Below are positions 34,592 through 44,500 of a stretch of 64,000 nt of DNA, piece after piece. Numbering within the stretch: position 1 is the stretch's first letter; the number at the start of each line of letters is the position of its first letter. The stretch is from NCBI GenBank assembly GCA_046294815.1, contig JBKBOJ010000002.1, positions 13,336 through 77,335 of the forward strand, given 5' to 3'. The notes below the pieces were generated by a model. That model was not told where the DNA came from, did not search any database, and saw only the letters and a program-made list of their open reading frames with translations. The DNA is from Pelomonas sp046294815. Its GTDB lineage: Bacteria; Pseudomonadota; Gammaproteobacteria; Burkholderiales; Burkholderiaceae_C. Both the position numbers and the translations under genes were made by a program.

Positions 34592-36623
34592 AGGCCGCCA
34601 GCAGCAGCGCCGCCAGCCAGGCGGCGCTGACCGATCCACCGCCGCCACCACCGCCGCCACCAGCCGTCGCGAGCGGCGTGACGCCTGGAGCCGCCGCCAC
34701 GCTGATGGTGGCCGTCTGGCTGTAGACGAAGCCCTGGTTGTCGGTCACGCTGGCACGCACCGTGAAGCTGCCCGCGCCGCTGGGCGTGACGGTGGCCGTG
34801 GCCGCGTTCGCGCCGGATGCGAAGGCCGTGACGATGCCGCCGCCGTCCACCAGCGTCCAGGCCGTGGACGCCACCGTCCGCCCCGCGGCCAGGCCGCTGG
34901 CGGCGGCGGTCAGCGTCAGCGTCTGGCCGGCGGTCAGGCCGCTGGCGGGCGACTGCGTGATGGCCACCGCGGTGCCGTTCAGCGCCTGTGCCGCCTTGAC
35001 CGCCTCGAACGCATCCGCCATGCCGGCGCCGCAGGTGCTGGTGGTGCAGTAGCACTCCAGCTGGTCCGTCGTGTCGGGCGCGCGGCATTGCGGCGGGTTG
35101 CCATCGGCCTGGCTGCCGCCGCCGGTGGTCGGGAAGGGTCGCGCGGTCGCCTTCAGGATCTGCGTGACCTCGGCGGCGGTCAGCGACGGCCGCACCGAGG
35201 CCATCAGCCCCACGATGCCGCTGACGATGGGCGCCGAGAAGCTGGTGCCGACCGACGCGCCGCTGTTGGTGGTGCTGGCGTCTGCGGCCACCGGCGTCGT
35301 CGTGCCGCGGTTGGTGGTGCTGACCATGGGGTAGAGGCAGGGCTCACCCGCGCCAACGTTGATGCAGTTGCCGCCCGGTGCCGAGACGGTCACCTCGGTG
35401 CCCAAGCTGGAGAAGCCGACCTTGGTGCCGACGTGGCGCAGCGCCGCCACCGTGACGACGCCTGGGCAGTTGCCCGGCAAGCCCACGGCCTGGCCGGCCG
35501 AGTTGCCGGCCGCCACGACGACGGTGGCCCCGCTGGCGTTGACTTGGTTGATGGTGTCGCGGTAGAGGCCGCCAATGCCGGTCGTGCCGCAGGAGCCACT
35601 GCCGCCAAGGCTGAGGTTGAGCACCTTGGCCTTGTTGGGATTGGCCGGCAGGCCCGGCACGGCGATGCCGGCGGCCCAGCGCATGCCGGCCATGATGTCG
35701 CTGTCCCAGCCGCCGCACTTGCCCAGCACGCGCACGGGCAGGATGCGCAGCCACCAGCCCACGCCGGCAATGCCGATGCCGTTGTTGCTGGCCGCAGCCA
35801 CCAGGCCGGCCACGCGCGTGCCATGCCAGGAGCTGTTGGAGGCATACGGCTCATCCTTGCATGCTGGGTAAAGGGGTGAATCCTTGTTGGTTCTGTCGTC
35901 ATCAGTCACCCAGTCGCCCGGGTCGGACGGGTCGGGGTCGGGCCCGTCACCGTCGTTGGCCACGGCAGTGGACTGGGCCCCGGGGCTGCCGTAGCCGATC
36001 ATGTCGTAGCCCGCCACCAGCTTGCCGGCCAGGTCGGGATGGTCCGGCCGCACGCCCGTGTCCAGCACGGCGACGATGACGCTGGCGGCGCCGGTCGTGA
36101 TGTCCCAGGCCGCCGGCGCATTGATGCCCGACACCACCGCCGGGTTGGTGATGCTGCCCGGCGCCTTCAGATACCACTGGTCGATGACGCGGTTCTGGCG
36201 GCCGCCCGACGTGGTCTCGGCGTTGACCGTGGCGCCGCCGAACAGCGGATCGTTGGGCAGCGTGGCCATGTGCTTGCGGCGGCCGTCCACCGCGACCAGC
36301 TCGACCTCGGGGTCGGCCGCGAGCTGCCGCGCGAGCTGGGCCGACGCGACGCCCTGCGCCGTCACCACATGGGTGCGCTCGTCCAGACTCAGCCCGGCGC
36401 GCAACGCCCGGCCGGCGCGCAGCCCCAGCGCGGTGGCCCGCGTCTGCGCCACCTCTTGCGCCTCGGCCCGTGTCGCGCGGGCGCTGAGCGCCTTGGCGCG
36501 CACGCTGTCGGCCTGCGGCTTGAAGCGCACGATGAGCCGGGCCTCGGGCTCGACCTGCGCCCAGGCCGGCGCGGCGCTCAGCAGTGCGACAAGGGCAAGC
36601 AGCAGGGCGCGCGACGAACTCAT
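34536..36623 (-). CDS. S8 (subtilisin-like) peptidase with GlyGly-CTERM tail
   Basis: A 695-residue secreted protease. The signal peptide ends at AWAQ (about residue 22). An inhibitor-like propeptide runs to about residue 115. The catalytic triad is Asp188 (AVLDTGVRPDHP), His267 (SSWHGTRVAG) and Ser461 (GASVGTSFSAP). After a PKD/Ig-like domain (about 565-645) the C-terminus has a Gly run, one hydrophobic helix and basic residues. This is the GlyGly-CTERM sorting signal cut by rhombosortase, which is encoded at 38090-38677. Secretion may therefore end with rhomboid cleavage and release or anchoring at the cell surface. Confidence 0.93.
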   Translation of the reverse strand: MSSSRALLLALVALLSAAPAWAQVEPEARLIVRFKPQADSVRAKALSARATRAEAQEVAQTRATALGLRAGRALRAGLSLDERTHVVTAQGVASAQLARQLAADPEVELVAVDGRRKHMATLPNDPLFGGATVNAETTSGGRQNRVIDQWYLKAPGSITNPAVVSGINAPAAWDITTGAASVIVAVLDTGVRPDHPDLAGKLVAGYDMIGYGSPGAQSTAVANDGDGPDPDPSDPGDWVTDDDRTNKDSPLYPACKDEPYASNSSWHGTRVAGLVAAASNNGIGIAGVGWWLRILPVRVLGKCGGWDSDIMAGMRWAAGIAVPGLPANPNKAKVLNLSLGGSGSCGTTGIGGLYRDTINQVNASGATVVVAAGNSAGQAVGLPGNCPGVVTVAALRHVGTKVGFSSLGTEVTVSAPGGNCINVGAGEPCLYPMVSTTNRGTTTPVAADASTTNSGASVGTSFSAPIVSGIVGLMASVRPSLTAAEVTQILKATARPFPTTGGGSQADGNPPQCRAPDTTDQLECYCTTSTCGAGMADAFEAVKAAQALNGTAVAITQSPASGLTAGQTLTLTAAASGLAAGRTVASTAWTLVDGGGIVTAFASGANAATATVTPSGAGSFTVRASVTDNQGFVYSQTATISVAAAPGVTPLATAGGGGGGGGGSVSAAWLAALLLAAFSLKRPMPPVPTPQRCKS

Positions 36624-36723
36624 GGCGACAGGGGAGAGGTGGAATGCAGGCCAGTTTAGGTGCGGCCTCCCCGCGCCATTGCCAACTAATGCCGCAGCGC
36701 CGGCGTCGCTGCGTGACCGGATG

Positions 36724-37392
36724 TCAGCGCGCGGCGCGGTTCGCGGCCAGCGAGCGCTCCTGATCGGCCTTGCGGTCGGCCGTCACCTTGGCGGCATGCG
36801 GCCGCTCGCCGATCAGCTTGGCATAGGGCTTCCAGTCCACGCCGCCGGCGGCCAGCAGGTCTTCGCCGTAGATGGTCTTGGTGGCCATGGCCACCAGCGG
36901 CAGGCTGACCCAGCCGGCGCAGTCGGCCAGCGTGAACTGGTCGCCGGCCAGGTAGGGCCCGAACTTCGCGAGCCGCTTGAAGGCCGCGATGTTGACCGGC
37001 AGCACGCGCGCGACGCGCTGCTTGGTGCCGTCGCTGACCTGGCCGCCGAAAAAGGCCTCGGCATACAGCTCGCGGGCCACCAGCTCCAGGTGCAGCTCCA
37101 CGTAGGTGATCAGCTCGCGCACCTTGGCGGCCTGGTAGGGGTCGGCCGGCAGCAGCCGCGGCGTGTCGGGGTAGGCCGCCTCCAGGTACTCGACGATGAC
37201 CTGGCTCTCGCACAGCGGGCCGTGCGGCGTCTTGATGAAGGGCACCTTGCCCAGCGGCGTGCAGCTCAGCACGGCCTCGTCGCGGGAATGCGTCTTCACG
37301 TATTCCTCGGTGAAGGGGATGCCCTTTTCCAGCAAGGCCAGCTTGACCTTGTTGTAGTAGTTGGACAGCGGAATGCCGCACAGCGTGATCAT
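36724..37392 (-). CDS. Glutathione S-transferase family protein
   Basis: A 222-residue GST. The thioredoxin-fold N-terminus (MITLCGIPLSNYYNKVKLALLEKG in parts) has Ser10 and the nearby Tyr residues as candidate catalytic groups, the cis-Pro in GKVPFI, and ESQVIVEYLE for binding the glutamyl part of glutathione. The all-helical C-terminal domain contains FTLADCAGW. The substrate is unknown. It lies between the subtilase and an unknown gene, all on -. Upstream, at 37420-37431, is a short match to the dispersed repeat. Confidence 0.92.
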   Translation of the reverse strand: MITLCGIPLSNYYNKVKLALLEKGIPFTEEYVKTHSRDEAVLSCTPLGKVPFIKTPHGPLCESQVIVEYLEAAYPDTPRLLPADPYQAAKVRELITYVELHLELVARELYAEAFFGGQVSDGTKQRVARVLPVNIAAFKRLAKFGPYLAGDQFTLADCAGWVSLPLVAMATKTIYGEDLLAAGGVDWKPYAKLIGERPHAAKVTADRKADQERSLAANRAAR

Positions 37393-37419
37393 GAAAACCT
37401 CCTCGGTGAGGCTGGCAGT

Positions 37420-37431
37420 CTAGGAGCCTGT
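37420..37431. repeat. Short copy of the dispersed repeat
   Basis: CTAGGAGCCTGT matches, in reverse, the ACAGGCTCCTAG end of the repeats at 16450-16464 and 61966-61979. It lies 28 bp upstream of the GST start. Being 12 bases long, it could be a chance match or a decayed end of an element. Confidence 0.4.
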
Positions 37432-37464
37432 GCTGCCACCGCAAGCCGATGTGATCTGAGCGTC

Positions 37465-38100
37465 TCAGCGCTTGCGCATGCGCTTCTTGGCGGGCGGCTC
37501 GCTGCGCACATAGCGCGTCGCCGTCAGCGTGTCCGACACGGCCGTGGTCTTGTTGTCCACATAGCCGCGCGCGCGCAGCTCCAGCCGCACGTCGGCCCCC
37601 GACGGGCGGGCGCCGGGGCCCTTGGGATGCACCACCCAGACGGTCTTGCAGATCATGTCGGCATGGAAGTCGGCCATGCGGGCCAGCTCGTCGGGCTTGC
37701 TGAGCACGGCCACCAGCATGCGCGCTTCGCGCATATTGGTGGTGATGCCGCCGGCCAGCGCCTCGGCCAGCGCCGGATCCAGCGTGCCCACCGTCGGGCC
37801 GATCAGCAGCGCCGGGTTCTCGGCGCTGACGCCAGGCTTGGCGGCCAGCGTCGGCGGCGGGGTCTGCAGCTTCTTCAGCCACTTGGCCGCCTCGGGCGCG
37901 CCCAGCTGCAGCGTGACGGCCTCGTCGCCGGCCTGGAAGCGCAGCGCGCCGCCGTCCTCCACGCGCAGGTCGTGCAGCGCGGCGATGTCCCATTTGCGCT
38001 TCAAATCGCCGCGCAGCACGACGGTGGTCGATTCGAGCAGGGCCGTGACGTTGGCGGATTGATCGCCGACATCGGCGGTACAGCGGGCTTCACGTCCCAT
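37465..38100 (-). CDS. Conserved protein of unknown function
   Basis: A 211-residue soluble protein. The first half (VTALLESTTVVLRGDLKRKWDIAAL and ALRFQAGDEAVTLQLGAPEAAKWLKKL, in parts) looks like a small beta domain with a helix. The second half (NPALLIGPTVGTLDPALAEAL, then TVWVVHPKGPGA) looks like an alpha/beta domain of the DUF3052 type. The C-terminus is strongly basic (KKRMRKR). No catalytic motif is seen. Its first 11 bases overlap the end of the upstream rhombosortase gene. Confidence 0.75.
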   Translation of the reverse strand: MGREARCTADVGDQSANVTALLESTTVVLRGDLKRKWDIAALHDLRVEDGGALRFQAGDEAVTLQLGAPEAAKWLKKLQTPPPTLAAKPGVSAENPALLIGPTVGTLDPALAEALAGGITTNMREARMLVAVLSKPDELARMADFHADMICKTVWVVHPKGPGARPSGADVRLELRARGYVDNKTTAVSDTLTATRYVRSEPPAKKRMRKR

Positions 38101-38677
38101 GGCTGGTCCTCGGAGGTCTGGAGAAGCGCCGCATTGTCAGGCCCCAGGCCAGCAAGCCGGCCACGGCACCGCTCAGATGGGCCCAGGGTGCGACGGCGAA
38201 GTCGAAGCCGGCCGTGGGCCGCAGCACCGGCCCCCAGGCTTGCTCCAGCGCCAGCTTAACGAGCAGCCCCACCACGATGGCCGCGCCGACGCGCCGCTCG
38301 CGGCCGCCGCGCGCCAGCAACGCCAGCGCCGCGATGACGGCCAGCGCGTGCAGCTCGCCCGACAGGCCCGCATATCGCTGCAGCTCCGGCCGCAGCAGCA
38401 GGCCAGCCTGGGTCAGCGGCAGCGCCACGAGCCCAGCCAGTGCCTCGCGCCGAGCGAGGCCGGCGCGCCAGCCCAGCAGTGCCAGCACCGCGCAGCCGGC
38501 CAGGTTGGCGGCCAGGTGCAGCGCCGTCCAGTGCACGAAAGCGGCCGTGGCGAAGCGCCAGGGCTGGGTCGCGACGAGATCAGGCCGCCAGTCCAGCAGG
38601 TCCCGCGGCAGCGGCCAGGCCAGCAGCGCCAGCGCGGCCAGCGCCGCGCACAGCATCAGCCAAACACGGCTCGCCAT
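38090..38677 (-). CDS. rrtA: Rhombosortase (rhomboid-family sorting protease)
   Basis: A 195-residue intramembrane serine protease with about six helices. LDWRPDLVATQPWRFATAAFVHW and HLAANLAG near the start are typical of rhombosortases. The catalytic Ser is S106 in YAGLSGELHAL and the His is H167 in WAHLSGAVAG, giving the rhomboid dyad. Rhombosortases cut GlyGly-CTERM tails; the only such protein seen here is the subtilase at 34536-36623, two genes downstream on the same strand. The gene overlaps glnE by 22 bp upstream. Confidence 0.9.
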   Translation of the reverse strand: MASRVWLMLCAALAALALLAWPLPRDLLDWRPDLVATQPWRFATAAFVHWTALHLAANLAGCAVLALLGWRAGLARREALAGLVALPLTQAGLLLRPELQRYAGLSGELHALAVIAALALLARGGRERRVGAAIVVGLLVKLALEQAWGPVLRPTAGFDFAVAPWAHLSGAVAGLLAWGLTMRRFSRPPRTSHGT

Positions 38678-41469
38678 AGCGCGCGCACGGCGTCACGGTG
38701 CGCGGCCAGCGGCGCGGCAGCCACGGCATCCAGCGCGGTGGACTGCTCGTCCAGCCGCGCCCGATGCTGCACGCGGCGCAGCTCGCGGTAGGCGTCGGCC
38801 GCCGCCACACCCACGCCGGCCGGCAGCAGACCGGCCGCCTCGGCGATGCGCAGCAGCGCGATGTTGCCCAGGTCGTCCTGCAACTGCGGATGCGCGGCCG
38901 CATGGGCCAGCACCAGGTATTGCACGGCGAACTCGGCGTCCATCATGCCGCCCTCGCTGTGCTTGACGTCGAACAGCCCGTCGCGCACCGGGCGCGCGGC
39001 GCGCACCTTCTCGCGCATGGCCTGCACCTCGCGCCGCAGCGCGTCCACGTCGCGCGGCGCCGTCAGCACCTGGCGGCGCACGGCCTCGCAGCGCGCCGCC
39101 AGCTCCGGATGGCCGGCGCAGAAGCGCGCCCGCGTGATGGCCTGGTGTTCCCAGGTCCAGGCCGTGTTGCTGCCGCGGCCGGTCTGGTAGGCCTCAAAGT
39201 GGGCCAGCGACGTGACCAGCAGCCCGGAGTTGCCGTTGGGCCGCAGCGCAGTGTCGATGTCGAACAGCTCGCCGGCCGAGGTGCGCAGCGTCAGCCAGGT
39301 GATCAGCCGCCGCACGAAGGCGCCGTAGATCTCGCTGGCGCTGGTGTTTTCGTCCGGATCCTCGTCGTCGAAGACGAACACCAGGTCCAGGTCGCCGCCA
39401 TAGCCCAGCTCCTTGCCGCCCAGCTTGCCGTAGGCGATGACGGCCAGCCGGGGCTGCTCGCGGTGCGCCTTGTTGAAGCGCGCCCAGGCCCATTGGATGG
39501 CGATCTGCAGCACCGCGTCGGCCAGCAGGCTGAGGTCGTCGGCCACCTGCTCGACGGTGATGCGGCCCTCGACGTCGCGCACCAGCGTGCGGAACACCTC
39601 GGCATGGTGGGCACGGCGCAGCGTGTCCAGCAGCGCCTCCTCGTCGGCCTCGCCGCCGCGCGCCCAGCCGCGCTCGCGCTCGCGCAGGTCGGCCAGGAAG
39701 GCGTCGCGGTCAAAACGGGCATTCAGCAGCAGGGGGTCGGCCAGCTCGTCGATGACGCCGGGGTGCTGCATCAGGTAGCGCATGGGCCAGCGCGCCAGGC
39801 CGAGCAGGCGCAGCAGGCGCTGCTGCACGGCCGGCCGCTCGACCAGCAGCGCGAGATAGCTCTCGCGGCGCAGCAGCGGGCCCACCCAGTCGACGAAGCG
39901 CACGGCCGCCTCCAGCGAGCATTCCTCGGCCGCTACGGCCTGAGCGGCGCGCTGGAACAGCTTGGCCAGGCGCTGGCGCGATTCCTCGCGCAGCCCCTGC
40001 ACGCGCGGCGTCTCGGCCAGCGCGCGCACGGCCGCTGCGAGCGGCTCCGGAAGGCCTTGCAGGAAGTCCTCGGCGTCCACGGCCGGCTTGGGCCCGCCGC
40101 ACTGGCCGCCTTTGCAGCCGCCCGCCTGTGGCGCACCGTGCAGCAGCGCGTCGAACTCGGTGGCGACCAGCTCCCGCACCTCGCCCAGCTGCTCGAACAG
40201 CTCGCAACAGGACTCGGGCCCCCACGGGTCCGTTGCCGGACCCTGCCCCCCGGGGGGGCTCTCCGCGTCTTGGGAGCGGCCCTGCGACGCGTCGGCGCGG
40301 CTGCATTTCAACCCCATGGACGCGGCGATCCAGGCCAGGTCGGCGTCGGCCTGCGGCAGGCAGTGGGTCTGCTGGTCGTCCAGAAACTGGATGCGGTGCT
40401 CCAGGCGGCGCAGGAACACGTAGGCGTCCACCAGCTTTGCGGCCGTCTCGGGCTTCATCAGCCCGCGCTCGGCGACGCGGCGCAGCGCCTTGACGGTGGA
40501 GCGCGTGCGGATCTCGGGGAACTGGCCGCCGCGCACCACCTGCAGCAACTGGACGATGAATTCGATCTCGCGGATGCCGCCCCTGGACAGTTTCACGTCG
40601 TTGGCGCGCTCCGGCCGACCGGCAGCGCGGGCCTTGGCCTCGCTGCGGATCTTGCCGTGCAGCTGGCGCAGGCCCTCGAACACGCCGTAGTCCAGATAGC
40701 GGCGATAGACGAAGGGCGTGACCAGATCGCGCAGCGCGAGCGTGCGCGGGTCGCTCGGCGCACCCAGGCCGGCCAGCGGCGCGACGACACGACTCTTCAG
40801 CCACGCAAAGCGCTCCCACTCGCGGCCCTGCACGAGGAAGTACTCCTCCAGCATCGCCAGGCTGACGGCCGGCGGGCCGCTCTTGCCGTTGGGTCGCAGC
40901 GCCAGGTCCACGCGGAACACCTGGCCGTCTTCGGTCACCTCGCCGATCAGCGCGTACAGCTTCTTGGCGACGTTCGCGAAATACTCATGCGCGCTCAATG
41001 GCTTGGGGCCATGCGTGGCGCCGTCTTCCTCGTAGACGTAGATCAGGTCGATGTCGGACGACACATTGAGCTCGCGCGCGCCCAGCTTGCCCATGCCGAT
41101 GACCCAAAAAGCGATGTCGCCGCCCGCGGCGGTGCGCGGGGCGCCGTGGATTTCGTCCAGCTCGGCGCGAGCGGCCGTCAGGGCCCGGTCCAGCGTCACC
41201 TCGGCCAGGTGCGTCATCGCCAGCGTGACCTCCTCCACCGTGGCTGCCTGCTCGATGTCCAGCACCGCCAGCCGCTCCAGCACCAGGTGCCGGGCCACGC
41301 GCAGGCTGCTCGCCAGCGGACGGCTGCCCAGCAAGGTGTCAATCAGCCCGCCAATGACGGCCCGGTCGGGCAGTCCCGGCGGCAGCAACGGCAACTCGTC
41401 CGCATAGCGGCGACGGATCCTTTGCACATAGCGGCTGTGCTCAGCAATAACGGGAAACAGTGTGCTCAT
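38656..41469 (-). CDS. glnE: Bifunctional glutamine synthetase adenylyltransferase/deadenylase
   Basis: A 937-residue two-headed nucleotidyltransferase that adds or removes AMP on glutamine synthetase according to PII status. The N-terminal deadenylase domain has VSSDIDLIYVYEEDG, and the C-terminal adenylyltransferase domain has LGYGGDLDLVFVFDDEDP, each with the metal-binding Asp pair. An unusual stretch of about 30 residues (near GLKCSRADASQ to DPWGPES, DNA about 40210-40310) sits in the middle. It looks like a translated repeat and is absent from GlnE as I know it. The gene diverges from yhdP. Confidence 0.96.
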   Translation of the reverse strand: MSTLFPVIAEHSRYVQRIRRRYADELPLLPPGLPDRAVIGGLIDTLLGSRPLASSLRVARHLVLERLAVLDIEQAATVEEVTLAMTHLAEVTLDRALTAARAELDEIHGAPRTAAGGDIAFWVIGMGKLGARELNVSSDIDLIYVYEEDGATHGPKPLSAHEYFANVAKKLYALIGEVTEDGQVFRVDLALRPNGKSGPPAVSLAMLEEYFLVQGREWERFAWLKSRVVAPLAGLGAPSDPRTLALRDLVTPFVYRRYLDYGVFEGLRQLHGKIRSEAKARAAGRPERANDVKLSRGGIREIEFIVQLLQVVRGGQFPEIRTRSTVKALRRVAERGLMKPETAAKLVDAYVFLRRLEHRIQFLDDQQTHCLPQADADLAWIAASMGLKCSRADASQGRSQDAESPPGGQGPATDPWGPESCCELFEQLGEVRELVATEFDALLHGAPQAGGCKGGQCGGPKPAVDAEDFLQGLPEPLAAAVRALAETPRVQGLREESRQRLAKLFQRAAQAVAAEECSLEAAVRFVDWVGPLLRRESYLALLVERPAVQQRLLRLLGLARWPMRYLMQHPGVIDELADPLLLNARFDRDAFLADLRERERGWARGGEADEEALLDTLRRAHHAEVFRTLVRDVEGRITVEQVADDLSLLADAVLQIAIQWAWARFNKAHREQPRLAVIAYGKLGGKELGYGGDLDLVFVFDDEDPDENTSASEIYGAFVRRLITWLTLRTSAGELFDIDTALRPNGNSGLLVTSLAHFEAYQTGRGSNTAWTWEHQAITRARFCAGHPELAARCEAVRRQVLTAPRDVDALRREVQAMREKVRAARPVRDGLFDVKHSEGGMMDAEFAVQYLVLAHAAAHPQLQDDLGNIALLRIAEAAGLLPAGVGVAAADAYRELRRVQHRARLDEQSTALDAVAAAPLAAHRDAVRALWRAVFG
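40226..40282. repeat. Palindromic repeat inserted in glnE
   Basis: Within the atypical glnE segment are GGGTCCG-TTGC-CGGACCC (40226-40243), a C6G7 block (40246-40258), and a region (40256-40282) whose complement shares GGGCCGC, GACGCGG and AGCCC, in that order, with 43426-43450 in yhdP. The reading frame is kept open through it. Confidence 0.6.
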
Positions 41470-41521
41470 GACCCTGTGCTAGATTGCCTGCCGGCCGGTT
41501 TTCTTCACGTGCCAAGCCAAC

Positions 41522-44500
41522 GTGTCTGACTTCTTCTCGGCCGCCCTCCACCACTGCACCCGCGCCGCCCGCTGGCCCTTGCGCCTGTGCTGGCTGAGCC
41601 TGCGCTGGGCGCTGCTGGCGCTGGCGCTGCTGTGGGCGCTGGGGGTGGCGGCTTGGAGCGTGTTGCACTGGGGCATTCTCCCGCACGCCAACGACTGGCG
41701 ACCCTGGCTGGAGAAGGAAGCCGCAAAGGCGCTGGGGGTAGAGCTGCGTATCGGCAGCATCGCCGTCGAATCCGGCGGCTGGATGCCGCGTATGGAGCTG
41801 GGCGACGTGCAGGTGCTGGACCCGTCAGGCCGGCCGGCGCTGCGGCTGCCGCACGTGGTGGCGGTGCTGTCGGCGCAGTCGCTGGTGGTGCTGCAGCCGC
41901 GCTTCTCGCAACTGCTGGTGGACCGCCCCGAGCTGGTCATACGCCGCGACGCGCAGGGCCGCATCTACATCGCCGGCATGGACCTGGACGCCGCCAGCGC
42001 CACCGCTGCCGGCGCCACCGACGCCGCGCTGGACTGGCTGTTCAGCCAGCCCGAGCTGGCCATCTTGGGCGGCCGCGTGCGCTGGGTGGACGAACAGCGC
42101 GCCGACGCCAGGCCGCTGGAGCTGGCCGACCTCAACTTCGTCATGCGCAACGGCCTGCGCCGCCACCTGCTGCGGCTGGACGCCACGCCGCCGGCCAATT
42201 GGGGCCAGCGCTTCTCGCTGCGCGGCCAGTTCACGCAGCGCCTGCTCAAGCGCCCGGGCGAGTTCCAGCACTGGAGCGGCCAGCTCTATGCGGAGCTGCC
42301 GAGAGCCGACCTGCGCCAGCTGCGCCGCCACGTGGACCTGCCCTTCCAGCTCAGCGAGGGTGACGGCGCCGTGCGCGCCTGGGCGGACATCCGTGACGGC
42401 CAGCCCAGCGGCGCCACGCTGGACCTGGCGCTGCGCGCCGTGCGGCTCAAGCTGCTGGAAGGCGCGCCCGAGCTGGACCTGGACCACATCCAGGGCCGGC
42501 TGGACCTGGCGCGCACCAAGGACCGGCTCAGCCTCCAGGCACGGCAGCTGGGCTTTGTCAGCGGCGATGGCGTCGTCTGGCCGCGCTCGGACTGGGGCGT
42601 GAGCCTGCAGCTGGGCAAGCACGACGAGTTGCTGGGCGGCGAGGTCAACGCGCAGCGGCTGGACTTTGCGCTGATGGCGCAGATCGCCCAGCGCCTGCCG
42701 CTGGGCGAGCGTGCCCACCAGCTGCTGGCCGAACTGGCGCCGCAGGGTGTGCTGACCGAGCTGGACGGGCGCTGGCAGGGCGCGCTGGACGCGCCGCGCA
42801 GCTACCGCGTGAAGGCGCAGCTGGACGGCCTGGCATTGGCGGCCAAGCCCGGCGAGGATGGTCACCTGGGCCGCCCCGGCCTGCGCGGTGCCAGCCTGAC
42901 GCTGGACGCCAGCGAGAGCGGCGGCTCGGCGCGGCTGCAGGTGCAAGACGGCGAGGTGGAGCTGCCGGGCCTGTTCGAAGACCCGCGCCTGCCCATCACG
43001 CGCCTGAGCACCCAGCTGCAATGGCGGCTGCCCGCGGCCCAGGGCCGCACGCCCGGCCAGGTGGAGGTCAAGCTGCGCGACCTGCAGCTGCACACACCCG
43101 ACCTCAGCGGTGAGTTCGACGCGCTGTGGCGGCGCCCCGCAGGTGCCACCACGCCGGGCTTCCTGGACCTCAGCGGCCGCGCCCAGCGCATGGACGCCAC
43201 CCGCGTGGCCCGCTACATCCCGCTGAGCCTGCCCGCCACGCGCAGCTACCTCAGCCGCGCGCTGCTGGCCGGCGAGGCGCGCGGCATCAGCGTGCGGCTC
43301 AAGGGCGAGCTGGCCGAATTCCCGTTCGACGGCCAACGCACCAACGGCCAGTTCCGAGTCGGATTGCAGGCGCGTGGCGTGACGCTGGCCTACGTGCCGC
43401 ACAGTGACGCGGCCGAGCCGGCCAAGGGCCGCCCCGACGCGGCTCAGCCCGCGCGGGGGGGCGCGCCGGCCACGCCGGGCCCTGGGGGCAGCTTGAACTG
43501 GCCCGTGCTGGAGGGCGTGGATGCCGAACTGGTGTTCGAGCGTGCCGGCATGCAGATCCGCAACGGCCGGGCGCGCGTGGGCGGCTATGAGCTCGCCGGC
43601 GTGAATGGCGGCATCGCCGACATGCACCATGCCCGCGTGCTGGCGCTGAGCGGCACGGGCCGCGGCGGCGGGCCTGAGCTGCTGGGTTTCGTGCGCCAGT
43701 CGCCGCTGGACGAATGGCTGGGGCGCGCGCTGAGCAGCGCCAGCGCCCAGGGCCCGGTGGGCCTGAAACTGGGCCTGACCATCCCGCTGGACGACACGGC
43801 CCAAACCACGCTCAAAGGCCAGCTGCAACTGGGCGGCGTGGATTTGCGGCTGCGCCCCGATCTGCCGCCGCTGGGCGGCGTGCGCGGCCGCATCGACTTC
43901 GACCACCGCAGCCTGCAGCTCGTCGGCGTGACGGCCCGGCTGCTGGGCGGCGACGCCGGCCTGGAAGGCGGCACCCAGCCCAACGGCGGCCTGCGCTTTG
44001 CCGTGCAAGGCCAGGCCACGGCCGACGGCCTGCGCCAAGCCACCGAGCTGGGCGCCGTCGCCCGGCTGGCCCAGGCCGCCAGCGGCCAGGCGGCCTACCG
44101 CTTCCAGCTGGCCGTGGGCAAGGAAGGCCAGACCGAGCTCAGCGTGGCCAGCAGCCTGCAAGGCCTGGCGCTGGACCTGCCCGCACCGGCGCGCAAGGAG
44201 GCCGAGACCGCGCTGCCGCTGCGGCTGCTGATAGCGCCCATGGGCACCGACCGCGACGAGCTGCGGCTGGAGGTGGGCGCCGGCGGCACCCCGCTGCTGC
44301 AGGCGCAGGTGCAGCGCGACCTGTCCGGCGCGAGCTCGCAGGTGCTGCGCGCTGCGCTGGCGGTGCACGACAAGCTGCCCGCGCTGCCCGCCAGCGGCGT
44401 GCTGCTGCAGGCCAACGTCGCAAGCCTGGACCTGGACGCCTGGCAGCAGCGCCTGGCCGCGCTGGCCAGCGGCGGCACGGACGGCGCGGCCGAGTCCTTG

